Shown piece after piece: positions 1 through 8,648 of a DNA stretch of 32,715 nucleotides; within the stretch, counting starts at the first letter, position 1; each line of letters begins with the position of its first letter. The translations under genes were made by a program, and so were the position numbers. The stretch comes from Candidatus Alistipes avicola. Its GTDB lineage: Bacteria; Bacteroidota; Bacteroidia; Bacteroidales; Rikenellaceae. The stretch is from contig DWYR01000007.1 in assembly GCA_019118565.1 (NCBI GenBank), positions 1 to 32,715 on the forward strand, written 5' to 3'. Below the pieces are notes generated by a model. The model ran no database searches, was not told the origin of the DNA, and was given only the letters and a program-made list of their open reading frames with translations.

Positions 1-2
1 GG

Positions 3-305
3 AACGACCTGATTTTGCGAGGTGCCAAAGCGTTGATCCTCATCCACACACCGCGCGGGAGTCGATTCGGAGCTGCCGATGCCAATCTGGCCTATCAGAA
101 TGGATCGCTCATGGCCGAGAGCTTGAATATCAGCCAAATATACACAGGCTTCTTCTGTGCGGCACTCAAGCAGGACAAAAAACGGACCTTCTTGAAATCC
201 ATCGGCATCGAAGGGGATGTACAGGCGGCCATGGCACTCGGAATGCCTCAGTTCCTCTACCCCAACTACATCGATAAAAAGCCGATCGAAGTAAACCGGA
301 TATAG
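3..305 (+). CDS. Nitroreductase family protein (C-terminal part, cut by window start)
   Basis: The reading frame is open from the first bases and ends with TAG at 303-305, so only about 100 C-terminal residues are visible. They read like the end of an FMN-dependent nitroreductase: a stretch on accessory handling of small molecules (ALILIHTPRG), an alpha helix with NLAYQNGSLMAESLNI, and the closing ALGMPQFLYPNY segment that in this family precedes the C-terminal tail. Such enzymes reduce nitro groups or quinones with NAD(P)H. The substrate cannot be told, and an N-terminal ferredoxin domain, seen in some Bacteroidetes members, would lie outside the window. Family assignment is from memory of the family pattern and is moderately sure. 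Confidence 0.7.
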   Translation, partial: NDLILRGAKALILIHTPRGSRFGAADANLAYQNGSLMAESLNISQIYTGFFCAALKQDKKRTFLKSIGIEGDVQAAMALGMPQFLYPNYIDKKPIEVNRI

Positions 306-327
306 GCAAATACGACTATCGGAAAAG

Positions 328-377
328 AGAGGCCGAATTTCGTGGATACATACAATTCGGGCCTCTGTCTCCGTTTT
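328..377 (+). terminator. Probable terminator after the nitroreductase gene
   Basis: Arms 328-339 and 354-366 pair over about 12 bp with one bulged C, with a 14-base loop, followed after a few bases by a short T run (374-377). It lies 22 bases past the stop codon and ahead of the malic enzyme gene. The T run is short, so efficiency is uncertain. Confidence 0.45.
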
Positions 378-419
378 ACCATATAATATTCACCCCTACA
401 ATTTAAAAAGAACAAGATC

Positions 420-1703
420 ATGCATACCAAAGATATTCGGGAAGAGGCACTTCGTTATCACGAAGAGGGTCGTCCCGGTAAAATAGAGATCGTTCCGACC
501 AAACCTCACGCCACGCAAGATGACTTCTCGCTGGCCTACTCACCGGGCGTTGCCGCCCCCTGCCTGGAGATCAAACAGAACCCGATCGATGTCTACAAGT
601 ATACCGGCAAAGGGAATCTGGTCGCTGTCATTTCGAACGGCACGGCCGTCTTGGGACTCGGCAACATCGGCCCCATGGCCGGCAAACCGGTCATGGAGGG
701 CAAGTGTATGCTCTTCAAGGCGCTTGCTGATGTCGATGCCTTCGATATCGAAGTCGATACGACCGATATAGACCGTTTCGTACAAACCGTACAGGCCATC
801 GCCCCGACCTTCGGAGGGATCAACCTCGAAGATGTCAAGGCTCCGGAGTGTTTCGAGATCGAGGAGCGTCTGAAGGAGTCGCTCGACATTCCCGTCATGC
901 ACGACGACCAACACGGCACGGCAATCATCGCTGCGGCCGCCCTGCTGAACGGGCTCGAACTGACCGGCAAAAAGCTCGAAGAGATTCACGTGGTCATCAA
1001 CGGAGCCGGAGCTGCTGCCATCGCAGCCGCCCGTTTCTTCCTCACGCTCGGATTGCCTTGCGACCATCTGGTGCTGTGCGACAGCAAAGGGGTTGTCTCG
1101 ACACGGCGCAACAACCTGAACCCGATCAAACGGCAATTCGCCACGGAGCGCCCCGTCGATACGCTGGCCGAGGCCATTCGTGATGCCGACATATTCCTCG
1201 GTGTCTCCGCACCGGGCAGTCTGACGGCCGAGATGATCCGCACGATGGCGCACGACCCGCTGGTTATGGCCCTCGCCAACCCGATTCCCGAGATCTCCTA
1301 CGAAGAGGCCATCTCAGCCCGCAAGGACATCATCTTCGCCACCGGCCGATCCGACATCCCCAACCAGGTGAACAACGTGCTGGGATTCCCCTACATCTTC
1401 CGGGGGGCCCTGGACGTATATGCCAGCTCGATCAACGATGCCATGAAACTGGCCGCGACACGTGCCCTGGCCGACCTGGCCAAACAGCCCGTTCCTGAAA
1501 GTGTACTGAAGGCATACGGACTCCAATCGCTCTCGTTCGGACGGGAATATCTGATCCCCAAACCGCTCGATCCCCGCTTGATGAGCGTCGTATCGCCCGC
1601 CGTGGCCCGCGCTGCCATCGAGACCGGTGTCGCCCGCCGAGCAATCGACGATTGGGATGCTTACAAGGCCTCCCTGGAGAGACGTGCGCAAAAGCGCAAA
1701 TAA
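420..1703 (+). CDS. maeB: NAD(P)-dependent malic enzyme, short form
   Basis: This enzyme oxidatively decarboxylates malate to pyruvate and yields NADH or NADPH. Visible marks are the N-terminal catalytic Tyr at about residue 40 in [10 protein letters not shown], the nucleotide-site segment [18 protein letters not shown] at 78-95 with the catalytic Lys at its end, the metal-binding HDDQHGTA at 161-168, and the Rossmann motif GAGAAA at 195-200. At 427 residues it contains only the malic enzyme module. Many bacterial MaeB proteins are about 760 residues because of a fused phosphotransacetylase-like domain, and no trace of that domain follows here. The gene stands alone between two terminator hairpins, so it is probably transcribed by itself. 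The cofactor preference cannot be read from the sequence. Confidence 0.93.
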   Translation: MHTKDIREEALRYHEEGRPGKIEIVPTKPHATQDDFSLAYSPGVAAPCLEIKQNPIDVYKYTGKGNLVAVISNGTAVLGLGNIGPMAGKPVMEGKCMLFKALADVDAFDIEVDTTDIDRFVQTVQAIAPTFGGINLEDVKAPECFEIEERLKESLDIPVMHDDQHGTAIIAAAALLNGLELTGKKLEEIHVVINGAGAAAIAAARFFLTLGLPCDHLVLCDSKGVVSTRRNNLNPIKRQFATERPVDTLAEAIRDADIFLGVSAPGSLTAEMIRTMAHDPLVMALANPIPEISYEEAISARKDIIFATGRSDIPNQVNNVLGFPYIFRGALDVYASSINDAMKLAATRALADLAKQPVPESVLKAYGLQSLSFGREYLIPKPLDPRLMSVVSPAVARAAIETGVARRAIDDWDAYKASLERRAQKRK

Positions 1704-1726
1704 GGGACTTCCTTTTATATATAAGA

Positions 1727-1758
1727 GGCGCTGACAGGAATACCTGTCGGCGCCTTTT
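1727..1758 (+). terminator. Rho-independent terminator after malic enzyme
   Basis: A 12-bp stem (1727-1738 with 1743-1754, one G-T pair), a 4-base loop AATA, and then TTTT. It starts 24 bases after the malic enzyme stop codon. Confidence 0.85.
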
Positions 1759-1903
1759 GCACTTCCAGGCAGCTTTCCCCCATTCAGGCACACTCTTTGC
1801 TCTTTCGGGAACCAGACGCACAAAAATCAATCTGAAACACACGAATGATTCGCGTTCTTTTACTACCTTTACTAATACAATAGTTCATTAAGCGACAACG
1901 GCT

Positions 1904-3271
1904 ATGAATACCAATGAATTCGCTCTTGCCATCCTGACCGGAATCAAGCGGTTCCTCACATGGATCGGGATTCCTCCATACATGCTCGACAAACTGGACG
2001 AACTTCTGTTCCTGATCGTTATCATCCTCTTCGCCTTTCTCGTGGCAGCCATCACTCACGCCATCCTGGTTCATTTGGCTAAAAGGATCGCTCATCGAAG
2101 TCATACGGGAGTCGTCGACACCCTGTTCAAATACAGCGTTTTCCGCAAGATGACGACGATCATACCGCCGCTGATCGTCTCGGCTCTGCTCCCGTTCGCT
2201 TTCGACACGAAATCCTCGTGGTTCATCATCAGCGAGAAGGTAACGTGGATCTACTTCTTCATCGTACTGATCATCTCGACAAATGCCATTCTGAATACGG
2301 TCGGCGATACGCTGAAAAAGAACCAGCAGCTAAAGAACAAACCCCTCAAAGGGTTTATCCAGATCTTCCGGGTCGTTTTCTACTGCATCGTCGCCATCAT
2401 CATCGTCGCCATCATCGTCAACAAATCGCCGATGCACCTCATTACCGGACTGGGAGCCTTTACGGCCGTCATCATGCTCGTCTTCAAGGACACGATCCTC
2501 GGTTTGGTAGCCGGCGTAACGATCTCGGAAGACAACATGCTGCGCATCGGAGACTGGATCGAAATGCCGCAGAACAACATCAACGGCATCGTGACCGACA
2601 TCTCGCTCGACGTGGTCAAGGTGCAGAATTTCGACAATACGATCGTAACCGTACCGCCCTATACGCTGATCTCCAACTCCTTTGTCAACTGGCGCGGCAT
2701 GAGTGAATCGGGCGGGCGGCGCATCATGCGCGAATACACGCTCAAGCTCAACTACATCAAGCCCTGCACCCCGGAGTTTCTGGAGCGCATGAAGCAGTTC
2801 GATCCCGAGCTGGGCGACTTCATCACCGCCAAGCAACGGCAGGCCGCCGCCGGGACGATCGCCAACACGGACAACCCCGAGGGGCTGGTAAACGGCACAA
2901 TCGACACGAATCTCGGTCTGCTGCGGGCCTACATGACCCTCTATCTGAAGCGCCATTCGGCCCTCAACCACGAGCTGCTCACAATGGTGCGGACGCTGGC
3001 TCCGACCGAAAACGGCCTGCCCGTCCAGATCTACTGCTTCTCGGCCAACAAGAACTGGCCAAGTTATGAATCGATCCAGTCGGAGATCATGGAGCACTTC
3101 GTCTCGGTGCTGCCCGCCTTCGAGCTCTATCCCTACCAGAGTGCGGATGCCCGCGATGCCATGCTGGGCAGCTACATCGAATCCTCGAAGGTCGACCCCG
3201 CGAGCCTCGAAGGAATTCCCTGGCATACGGTCCGACAGGAGGAGACAAACAAATCAGCTCCTCAGAAATAA
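1904..3271 (+). CDS. MscS-family mechanosensitive ion channel (YbdG-like)
   Basis: The protein has 455 residues. Hydrophobic segments lie at about 35-55, 85-100, 113-131 and 153-172, followed by the pore-lining helix (about 178-206, GLGAFTAVIMLVFKDTILGL). Then comes the conserved beta-domain of the family: ISEDNMLRIGDWIE, GIVTDISLDVVKVQNFDNT and VPPYTLISNSFVNW at about 207-263. This combination, with a long cytoplasmic C-terminal part, resembles E. coli YbdG more than MscS. Such channels open under membrane tension and release solutes on hypo-osmotic shock. A TACCTTTA sequence at 1864-1871 is a near match to the Bacteroidetes -7 box and could drive it. A strong terminator follows. The family call is safe, but the threshold and ion preference are unknown. 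Confidence 0.92.
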   Translation: MNTNEFALAILTGIKRFLTWIGIPPYMLDKLDELLFLIVIILFAFLVAAITHAILVHLAKRIAHRSHTGVVDTLFKYSVFRKMTTIIPPLIVSALLPFAFDTKSSWFIISEKVTWIYFFIVLIISTNAILNTVGDTLKKNQQLKNKPLKGFIQIFRVVFYCIVAIIIVAIIVNKSPMHLITGLGAFTAVIMLVFKDTILGLVAGVTISEDNMLRIGDWIEMPQNNINGIVTDISLDVVKVQNFDNTIVTVPPYTLISNSFVNWRGMSESGGRRIMREYTLKLNYIKPCTPEFLERMKQFDPELGDFITAKQRQAAAGTIANTDNPEGLVNGTIDTNLGLLRAYMTLYLKRHSALNHELLTMVRTLAPTENGLPVQIYCFSANKNWPSYESIQSEIMEHFVSVLPAFELYPYQSADARDAMLGSYIESSKVDPASLEGIPWHTVRQEETNKSAPQK

Positions 3272-3284
3272 CGTTCCCATCCGA

Positions 3285-3330
3285 AAAGCGCAGACGCCGT
3301 GTTGTATCAAACACGGCGTCTGCGCTTTAT
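3285..3330 (+). terminator. Strong terminator after the MscS-type channel gene
   Basis: A perfect 19-bp stem (3285-3303 with 3310-3328) closes a 6-base loop. The 3' arm ends in TTT followed by ATT, and the 5' arm starts with AAA, so the structure is symmetrical. It lies 13 bases past the stop codon. Confidence 0.88.
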
Positions 3331-3439
3331 TCCAATTCAGCCACCAAATATATTATGAGACCCTACCAGATCATAAAAAGAGTTGAAAGATCCCGAAATA
3401 ACTTTTCCCTGCACAAAATCTCATTTTACTTCATAAAAA

Positions 3440-3473
3440 TTTGGATATATATATATATATATATATATATTTG
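3440..3473 (+). promoter_or_regulatory. Bacteroidetes promoter with an (AT)13 tract as its spacer
   Basis: TTTG at 3440-3443 fits the -33 element and TATATTTG at 3466-3473 fits the TAnnTTTG -7 element. The spacer is 22 bases, while the best promoters elsewhere in this window have 19 or 20 (secA 19, lpxK 20, the 25.2-kb lipoprotein 20, DPP III 19). The spacer is made almost wholly of the AT dinucleotide repeat. The expected start of transcription is near 3480, giving a leader of about 45 bases to the ATG at 3525. Confidence 0.65.
3445..3470. repeat. Dinucleotide microsatellite (AT)13
   Basis: 26 bases of uninterrupted alternating AT. It is the longest simple repeat in the window and lies exactly between the two promoter boxes of the LRR lipoprotein gene, overlapping the first bases of the -7 box. 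Confidence 0.97.
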
Positions 3474-3524
3474 AAGCAATGACCAGCGTCATTCATGTTA
3501 AACTTTCTTAAATCACCCTAAACC

Positions 3525-4844
3525 ATGAAAAGATTTGCTCTGTTATTGCTCGCATTTGCAGGCTTGATGTCTGCTTGCTCCAAAGACGATCCCGTTCCTC
3601 AGGATGGACCACTTACACCAGACAGCCCGGAAGGACGTGAGGCCGTAACAATACCCGATGAGTTTTTCCGAACCTACTTGCTCAAAAATTTTGATCTCGA
3701 TCGTAATGGAGAATTATCTCGCTACGAAGCATCGTTAGTCGTAAGAATTTCCTGTCCTGGAAATATAATATTGGGAGGAGATGCCTATATAAGCGATGCG
3801 ACCGGCATAGAGGCCTGCACAAACCTTCACTACCTAAATTTGACGGGAAACGATTTGACCAAACTCGATTTAAGCAACAACAAACTGCTTGATACGCTCG
3901 ATTGTTCGATGAATTATAAACTGAAAAGTCTCGACATATCGCAAAACAAGAATCTCCAGCAAGTGCATTGCTACTCCTGTTCTCTTGAAATCGACAAATG
4001 GGATCTGTCGGCAAATCCCGAATTGCGAGATCTAAGAATTGGAGGTGACGGATATTATTCTTTTTCCACAATATCCGTTCTCGACTGCAGTAGCAATCAT
4101 AAGTTGGAAAACCTGAGGGCAGGCATAAGTCAAATGTCAGAACTCTATCTGGATTGTCCGGAATTGACCAGCGTTGATTTGGAACTCAACAATCTCTCTT
4201 CGCTCGATTTTAGCAACTGTCCAAAACTCGTAACACTTAATATCTCTCAAAACAAACTCACTCACTTGGATTTACAATGTCCAGACTTGGATCTTTTGCG
4301 TTGCGAGAGCAATAATCTCACCGCCATTGACGTAAGCAACAGTCCAAAGTTGAATGTGTTTTATTGCAACAACAACCAACTGCAAGGGTTGGATTTGACT
4401 AACAACAAGGATATCGAATATTTACGCATATCGGATAATGAGATCCAAAATTTAGATTTAGATGATCTCCTCATATTGAAAGAATTTGATTGTTCCAATA
4501 CCGAAATAACAAGTTTACAACTCTCCAGTCCAGAACTAACACAATTAGTATGCACGAACTGTAATCTTCAAAAATTGAATTTGTCAAATGTTCCCAATTT
4601 ACGTACACTAGAATGTCAGAATAACAATCTCCAAAGTTTGGATTTGTCAAATCTTCCGAACCTGTATGCGCTCACATGTTATGAAAACCAGCTCGAAACG
4701 ATAGACATAAGTAACAATCCGGAACTTCGGGGCTTTTTCTGTAACCCAATGGAAACACTCAAGACTATCTATATGAGCGAAGGACAGGAGCAACTTTTAC
4801 GAGCTTTCGAAAAACCCGAAACGACAGAAGTCGTGTACAAATAA
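3525..4844 (+). CDS. Surface leucine-rich-repeat lipoprotein with EF-hand-like loop
   Basis: The 439-residue protein begins with a lipoprotein signal: hydrophobic 5-14, lipobox MSAC at 15-18, and Cys18 as the acylated residue. It is followed by SKDD, which resembles the acidic signal that sends Bacteroidetes lipoproteins to the cell surface. Residues 57-68 (DLDRNGELSRYE) match an EF-hand calcium loop. From about residue 98 to 425 run roughly fourteen repeats of 21-22 residues of the form LxxLDLSNxPxLxxLxCxxNx, with a Cys at a fixed place in many repeats, as in the cysteine-ladder LRRs of internalin J-like proteins. The likely role is binding of proteins or glycans at the surface. The partner is unknown. 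Codons are AT-richer than in the neighbours, which suggests transfer. A repeat-containing promoter precedes it and a terminator follows. Confidence 0.88.
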   Translation: MKRFALLLLAFAGLMSACSKDDPVPQDGPLTPDSPEGREAVTIPDEFFRTYLLKNFDLDRNGELSRYEASLVVRISCPGNIILGGDAYISDATGIEACTNLHYLNLTGNDLTKLDLSNNKLLDTLDCSMNYKLKSLDISQNKNLQQVHCYSCSLEIDKWDLSANPELRDLRIGGDGYYSFSTISVLDCSSNHKLENLRAGISQMSELYLDCPELTSVDLELNNLSSLDFSNCPKLVTLNISQNKLTHLDLQCPDLDLLRCESNNLTAIDVSNSPKLNVFYCNNNQLQGLDLTNNKDIEYLRISDNEIQNLDLDDLLILKEFDCSNTEITSLQLSSPELTQLVCTNCNLQKLNLSNVPNLRTLECQNNNLQSLDLSNLPNLYALTCYENQLETIDISNNPELRGFFCNPMETLKTIYMSEGQEQLLRAFEKPETTEVVYK

Positions 4845-4861
4845 ACCAATATAACAGCAAA

Positions 4862-4900
4862 AAAAAATACCGAATGCTTTATTCGCATTCGGTATTTTTT
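4862..4900 (+). terminator. Terminator after the LRR lipoprotein gene
   Basis: A 16-bp perfect stem (4862-4877 with 4885-4900) with a 7-base loop, rich in A on the 5' side and T on the 3' side, so it could act in both directions. The rest of the interval to 5106 holds only AT-rich DNA and the typA promoter. Confidence 0.9.
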
Positions 4901-5080
4901 GTCTCTAAATTTCTAAAAAACTCGAAATAAAAAAGATTACCTTACTATGTCCGAAAATGAAAACAAACCGACCTCACTATTCAAAATACATTCCTCGCGA
5001 AATTACACCTCCATTTTGGAAAATTAAGGGCTTTTTGATAAAAAACGATCCTGTTTATCACACTATACCCTCATTTTCAT

Positions 5081-5088
5081 TACATTTG
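5081..5088 (+). promoter_or_regulatory. Probable -7 box of the typA promoter
   Basis: TACATTTG matches TAnnTTTG exactly. It lies 18 bases ahead of the typA ATG, which implies a leader of only about 10-12 bases. No convincing TTG is seen at the -33 place. Confidence 0.5.
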
Positions 5089-5106
5089 TAGCCTAAAATT
5101 CCTTAT

Positions 5107-6909
5107 ATGCAGAAACTCCGCAATATCGCCATCATTGCTCACGTAGACCACGGCAAAACGACCCTGGTCGACAAGATGATCATGCAAAGCCACGTGCTTC
5201 GCGACAATGCCAAGACCAGCGGCGAGCTGATCCTCGACAATAACGAACTGGAGCGCGAACGCGGCATCACGATTCTCTCGAAGAACGTATCTGTCATCTA
5301 CAAGGACTACAAAATCAACATCATAGACACCCCGGGACACGCCGACTTCGGAGGCGAAGTGGAGCGTGTGCTCAACATGTGCGACGGCGTGCTGCTGCTG
5401 GTCGACGCCTTCGAGGGGACGATGCCCCAAACGCGTTTCGTGCTGCAGAAGGCCCTCGCCCTGGGCAAGAAGCCGATCGTGGTGATCAACAAGGTCGACA
5501 AACCCAACTGCCGCCCGGAGGTGGTCAACGAACAGGTCTTCGACCTGATGTTCTCGCTCGGTGCCACCGAGGACCAGCTCGACTACAAGACTATCTACGG
5601 CTCGGCCAAGCAGGGCTGGATGTCACACGTCTGGAACGAGCCGACCAACTCGATTGCTCCGCTGCTGGACACCATCATCGACGAGATTCCCGAGCCGAAA
5701 GTGGTCGAGGGAACTCCTCAGCTGCTGATCACCTCGCTCGAATACTCCTCCTACATCGGCCGTATCGCCGTCGGGAAGCTGACGCGCGGCGAGCTCCGCA
5801 CCGGTCAGAACGTCACCCTGGCACGACGCGACGGCGTAACGCAGCAGAAATGCAAGATCAAGGAGTTGATGGTCTTCGAGGGACTGGGCAAGAAGAAGGT
5901 CGACAGCGTACCCTGCGGCGAGATCTGCGCCATCACCGGCATCGAGGGATTCGAGATCGGCGACACGATCTGCGACTACGAGAATCCGGAGCCGCTCCCC
6001 CCGATCGCCATCGACGAGCCGACCATGTCGATGCTCTTTACGATCAACAACTCGCCCTTCTTCGGGAAGGACGGTAAATATGTCACCTCGCGCCACATCA
6101 AGGAGCGTCTGGATCGTGAGTTGGAGAAGAACCTCGCCCTGCGGGTCGAGCCGGGACAGAATGCCGACAGCTTCATCGTCTACGGACGAGGCGTGCTGCA
6201 CCTCTCGGTGCTGATCGAGACGATGCGCCGCGAAGGCTATGAGTTGCAGGTCGGACAGCCCAAAGTCATCATCAAGGAGATCGACGGCCAGAAGTGCGAG
6301 CCGGTCGAGGAGCTTACGGTCGACTGCCCGGACGAACACTCCGGTACGGTCATCGAAATGACGACCAAACGCAAGGGTGTACTGACCAACATGGAATCGG
6401 ACAACGGCCGCACCCGACTCGAATTCTCGATCCCCTCGCGCGGTATCATCGGGTTGCGTTCCAATATGCTTACGGCCACGGCCGGTGAGGCGATCATGAC
6501 CCACCGTCTGAAAGGATTCGAACCCTGGGCAGGCGATATCGAGATGCGAACGAACGGATCGATCATTGCCAGCGAAACGGGACAGGCATACGCCTACTCG
6601 ATCGACAAGTTGCAGGATCGCGGACGTTTCTTCATCGCCCCCGGCGATCAGGTCTACGAGGGACAGGTCATCGGCGAGCACACCCGACAGAACGATATTA
6701 CGGTCAACGTGACCAAAGCAAAACAGCTGACCAACATGCGTGCATCGGGTTCCGACGACAAGGCGGTGATCGTACCGCCCAAAATCTTCTCGCTCGAAGA
6801 GGCGCTCGAATACATCAAGGAGGACGAATACGTGGAGGTTACGCCGCACGCGATGCGTCTGCGCAAGATCCTTCTGAACGAAACGGACCGCAAGCGGGCC
6901 GCCAAATAG
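5107..6909 (+). CDS. typA: Translational GTPase TypA/BipA
   Basis: BipA is a ribosome-binding GTPase of the EF-G/LepA type that helps 50S assembly and growth under stress or cold. All G motifs are seen: [10 protein letters not shown] at 11-20 (G1), RGITI at about 52-56 (G2), [12 protein letters not shown] at 74-85 (G3) and NKVDKP at 128-133 (G4). The 600-residue length is usual for the family. The C-terminal part shows the characteristic [14 protein letters not shown] and [24 protein letters not shown] segments. A small membrane protein gene starts 9 bases after its stop and is probably co-transcribed. Start and function are secure. Confidence 0.98.
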   Translation: MQKLRNIAIIAHVDHGKTTLVDKMIMQSHVLRDNAKTSGELILDNNELERERGITILSKNVSVIYKDYKINIIDTPGHADFGGEVERVLNMCDGVLLLVDAFEGTMPQTRFVLQKALALGKKPIVVINKVDKPNCRPEVVNEQVFDLMFSLGATEDQLDYKTIYGSAKQGWMSHVWNEPTNSIAPLLDTIIDEIPEPKVVEGTPQLLITSLEYSSYIGRIAVGKLTRGELRTGQNVTLARRDGVTQQKCKIKELMVFEGLGKKKVDSVPCGEICAITGIEGFEIGDTICDYENPEPLPPIAIDEPTMSMLFTINNSPFFGKDGKYVTSRHIKERLDRELEKNLALRVEPGQNADSFIVYGRGVLHLSVLIETMRREGYELQVGQPKVIIKEIDGQKCEPVEELTVDCPDEHSGTVIEMTTKRKGVLTNMESDNGRTRLEFSIPSRGIIGLRSNMLTATAGEAIMTHRLKGFEPWAGDIEMRTNGSIIASETGQAYAYSIDKLQDRGRFFIAPGDQVYEGQVIGEHTRQNDITVNVTKAKQLTNMRASGSDDKAVIVPPKIFSLEEALEYIKEDEYVEVTPHAMRLRKILLNETDRKRAAK

Positions 6910-6918
6910 TCCGGAACG

Positions 6919-7236
6919 ATGGATTACATTACCCTGGCTCTGGTCTCGGGCGTCGTAGTCGGCGTATTGGCACTCATTCCGATGTTGGCACAACGGGGAT
7001 CCACGCGTGCCTGCATCGCGGTCTTCCTGCTCTACTTTTTTGCCGCGGTCATCGTCTTCTACGGCAACCTGCCCTATCTGCCCTGGTGGGGCGACGGTAT
7101 GGGGACGACGATCATGATGACTTTGCCGCTATTATTCATCCTCGCCGGGAAAGAGCGTAAGACGATTCCCGTGCTGTTGTTGAATGCCCTGCTGCTCGGA
7201 TTTCTGATAAGCGTCGCCAAACGATTCCTGGCATAA
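6919..7236 (+). CDS. Small hydrophobic membrane protein, unknown function
   Basis: The 105-residue protein is almost wholly hydrophobic, with about four membrane segments (approximately 4-22, 30-48, 60-78 and 83-101) separated by short polar turns such as QRGSTR and GKERKT. I do not recognise the family. It starts 9 bases after the typA stop and ends 8 bases before a terminator hairpin, so it appears to be the second gene of a typA operon. Codon use is like that of typA, which argues for a real gene. No catalytic motif is visible. Confidence 0.72.
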   Translation: MDYITLALVSGVVVGVLALIPMLAQRGSTRACIAVFLLYFFAAVIVFYGNLPYLPWWGDGMGTTIMMTLPLLFILAGKERKTIPVLLLNALLLGFLISVAKRFLA

Positions 7237-7244
7237 CGAATGGG

Positions 7245-7274
7245 CCCCTCTCCGACAAGAAGAGGGGTTTTCTT
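7245..7274 (+). terminator. Terminator of the typA operon
   Basis: A 7-bp stem CCCCTCT/AGAGGGG (7245-7251 with 7261-7267), a 9-base loop, then TTTTCTT. The stem is short but GC-rich. Confidence 0.75.
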
Positions 7275-7301
7275 ATACAACCGACGCACAAACGACCGTC
7301 T

Positions 7302-8189
7302 ATGAAAAATTTACGAGGTATTACCTATGCGGCTCTCTCCTCCTCGACATTCGGATTGGCCCCCCTCTTCTCGATTCTCCTGCTGTCATACGGATTCTCC
7401 TCGTTCGAGGTACTGACCTACCGCTGGGGTGTGGCTACCGCCGCTCTGCTCATCTTCGGACTCAGCTACGGATGCAGGTTCCGGATCTCCCGGCAGGAGT
7501 TTCAGACGGTCTTCCTGCTGAGCATCGCACGGGCTGCCACCTCGCTGAGCCTGGTCATCGCCTACCAGAACATATCGAGCGGCGTGGCCTCGATCATCCA
7601 TTTCATGTATCCGCTGGCCGTCGCCGCCGCAATGGCTCTCTTTTTCCGGGAACGACTCTCATGGCGCGTCGTTCTGGCAATCGCCATTTCACTGGCAGGT
7701 GTCGCCCTGCTTTCAAGCGGGGGGATCGGGCGGCCGGGCGGAGACCCGCAGATCGGGGCAATCGCAGCCTCCTTCTCCGTATTCGCATACGGCGGCTACA
7801 TCATCGGGGTACGCAAGAGCCATGCAGCCCAGATCGAATCGGCAACGCTGACCTTCTACGTTACGGCGATCGGAGCCATGATGTTTCTCTGCGGAGGTTT
7901 GCTTACGGGCGGTGTACGGATCGTTACGGACGGCGTGCAATGGCTTGTCATTCTGGGATTGGCACTCCCGGCAACGGCCATCTCGAACATCACCCTGGTA
8001 CAGGCCATCAAATATATCGGACCGACCTTGACCTCGATATTCGGGGCCTTGGAACCGCTGACGGCTGTCATCATCGGAGCTGCGGTATTCGGAGAGCGGT
8101 TCGGCCTGACAAGCATGGCCGGTGTTGCACTTGTCATTGCAGCCGTGACGATGGTCGTACTCAGTTCGCAGCGGCAAAAGCAGGCTTAA
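7302..8189 (+). CDS. EamA/DMT-superfamily transporter
   Basis: A 295-residue protein with about ten hydrophobic helices arranged as two similar halves. Each half ends with the family's typical helix before a small gap (VASIIHFMYPLAVAAAMALFFRE in the first, LTSIFGALEPLTAVIIGAAVFGE in the second). This is the EamA (DUF6) layout of drug/metabolite exporters in the inner membrane, which commonly export amino acids, nucleobases or similar metabolites. The substrate cannot be read. It is bounded upstream by the typA operon terminator and runs into the convergent DUF454 gene with a 4-base overlap. Confidence 0.88.
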   Translation: MKNLRGITYAALSSSTFGLAPLFSILLLSYGFSSFEVLTYRWGVATAALLIFGLSYGCRFRISRQEFQTVFLLSIARAATSLSLVIAYQNISSGVASIIHFMYPLAVAAAMALFFRERLSWRVVLAIAISLAGVALLSSGGIGRPGGDPQIGAIAASFSVFAYGGYIIGVRKSHAAQIESATLTFYVTAIGAMMFLCGGLLTGGVRIVTDGVQWLVILGLALPATAISNITLVQAIKYIGPTLTSIFGALEPLTAVIIGAAVFGERFGLTSMAGVALVIAAVTMVVLSSQRQKQA

Positions 8190-8554
8190 ATATTCTTCTT
8201 CAGGGTGGCAAAAGAGAGGATGTGCCAGGTCAGACCGACAGCCAGCAAAAAGAGAAGGAGCTGCGCCCACCACCGATCGACCACACAAACAATGCAATAG
8301 CTGATCGTAAGCCAAATTAACGAAACGGAGACTACTTTGGCCCGAAGCGGAATGGCCCGGTTTTCGCGGAAATTACGGATATAGGGTCCCAGATGTTTCT
8401 GATTCAGGAGCCACTCATAGAGTGCGGGAGAGCAACGCAGATAGAGTGCGGCGGCGAGCAAAAGAAAGGGCGTAGTGGGGAGCAACGGCACGAAAATGCC
8501 GATGATACCAAGCGCAAGCGCGACAGTTCCCAGTGCAATACCGATAATTTTCAC
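8186..8554 (-). CDS. DUF454 (YbaN-like) inner-membrane protein
   Basis: The 122-residue protein starts with a membrane helix ending in GIFVPLLPTTPFLLLAAALYLR, the signature of the YbaN/DUF454 family. A cytoplasmic middle part follows (SPALYEWLLNQKHLGPYIRNF) and then two further membrane helices. The length is normal for the family, whose function is not established. It converges with the EamA gene. The last four bases (TTAA, 8186-8189) are shared and supply the TAA stop for both strands. It is divergent from rpiB. Confidence 0.88.
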   Translation of the reverse strand: MKIIGIALGTVALALGIIGIFVPLLPTTPFLLLAAALYLRCSPALYEWLLNQKHLGPYIRNFRENRAIPLRAKVVSVSLIWLTISYCIVCVVDRWWAQLLLFLLAVGLTWHILSFATLKKNI

Positions 8555-8606
8555 GCCGCAAAGCTAATACTTTTCCAGAAAAGGCGGCAATGAGCCGCGA
8601 TTTTTA

Positions 8607-8614
8607 TAATTTTG
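8607..8614 (+). promoter_or_regulatory. Probable -7 box of the rpiB promoter
   Basis: TAATTTTG matches TAnnTTTG and lies 34 bases upstream of the rpiB ATG. No clear -33 TTG is seen at the expected distance. Confidence 0.45.
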
Positions 8615-8648
8615 GTGCGACGAACACGAACTTTTAACACACAAGCAT

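Noticed and set aside
2330..3226. 298-codon minus-strand frame inside the MscS-type gene
   Set aside because: A shadow of the channel gene with repetitive Asp/Val/Gly/His translation.
3445..3470. (AT)13 as a mere assembly artefact
   Set aside because: Cannot be excluded for exact length, but flanking promoter boxes and position make a real repeat more likely.
5623..6993. 456-codon minus-strand frame across typA
   Set aside because: It mirrors conserved typA coding sequence and has no start context or domain.
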